NCBI RefSeq assembly: GCF_040276085.1
Contig: NZ_JBELOK010000002.1
Span: forward strand, 124,001-188,000
Length of the DNA: 64,000 nt
Direction of reading: 5' to 3'
Source: Castellaniella sp040276085
GTDB lineage: Bacteria > Pseudomonadota > Gammaproteobacteria > Burkholderiales > Burkholderiaceae_B
Shown: one piece after another, positions 63,915 through 64,000 of the stretch
Layout of the letters: each line of letters begins with the position of its first letter
Numbering within the stretch: position 1 is the stretch's first letter
The notes under the pieces: model-generated
Database searches by the model: none
What the model was told of the DNA's origin: nothing
What the model saw: only the letters and a program-made list of their open reading frames with translations
Translations under genes and position numbers: made by a program

Positions 63915-64000
63915 ATGCACCAAGAGCCCATCAGCAAGCCGCTTCGTCGGCGCCGCACCTATACCGCACAGTTCAAGACCGATCTGGTCGCCCATGTACT
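63915..64000 (+). mobile_element. IS66-family accessory protein TnpA, 5' end only
   Basis: The frame starts at ATG 63915 and is open to the window edge (28 residues). 'RRRRTYTAQFKTDLVAHV' matches the start of the small helix-turn-helix protein (OrfA/TnpA) that begins IS66-type elements. IS3-family OrfA proteins have a similar start, so the family is probable, not certain. It marks the right border of the sugar island. Confidence 0.6.

Overview
The window looks like the chromosome of a betaproteobacterium, order Burkholderiales and most probably family Alcaligenaceae. The support is the gene content and order: odhA-odhB-lpdA-zapE, gltA-sdhE-sdhBADC next to a GntR gene and mdh, prpBCD-acnB, a DUF2863 gene, and earP beside an EF-P with Arg32. 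These placements rest on protein motifs read by eye; no database search was run. Most of the window is GC-rich. The stretch from about 52.9 to 60.1 kb is visibly more AT-rich.

Layout. 1-5.2 kb: a truncated PepSY/flavodoxin membrane protein with a DUF2271 partner, then a glutaryl-CoA dehydrogenase/CoA-transferase pair with a divergent LysR regulator. 5.2-13.5 kb, minus strand: trpS, zapE and the 2-oxoglutarate dehydrogenase genes odhA-odhB-lpdA. 13.8-31.6 kb: a central-carbon block with maeB (carrying a one-base frameshift), an Ldh-family oxidoreductase, gltA, sdhE, sdhBADC, a GntR regulator, mdh, prpB, prpC, prpD, a small GNAT protein and acnB. A near-identical palindrome (9-bp arms, 3-bp centre) lies in the gntR/mdh promoter gap and directly upstream of the acnB promoter, which suggests one local regulator for the block. 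The 0.8 kb before acnB is filled with repeats.

31.7-44.5 kb: housekeeping genes, namely DUF2863, earP-efp, DUF1178, a secreted nuclease, an AidB-like acyl-CoA dehydrogenase, DUF423, adenosine/adenine deaminase, 3-methyladenine glycosylase, tRNA-Arg(ACG), a ycnI-copCD copper operon with a Fur-like box, and a ClsC-like phospholipase D protein. 44.5-48.2 kb: a RelE-like toxin with a BrnA-like antitoxin, and a TAXI-type TRAP transporter with fused permease.

48.2-64 kb: a flagellin gene with a sigma-28 promoter, followed by a surface-sugar or flagellin-glycosylation island. It holds a GT9-like glycosyltransferase, a 1214-residue multi-domain glycosyltransferase, a methyltransferase with an 11-G homopolymer in its SAM-binding loop (a likely phase-variation switch), a nucleotide-sugar epimerase/reductase, an FkbM methyltransferase, a TPP-dependent acetolactate-synthase-like enzyme, a divergent NeuB-family synthase, and rfbF-rfbG-rfbH for CDP-4-keto-3,6-dideoxyhexose. 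An IS66-type element begins at the right edge. The pairing of rfbFGH with a TPP enzyme resembles the logic of CDP-yersiniose synthesis. The extra NeuB homologue and the switchable methyltransferase make this the most interesting region of the window.
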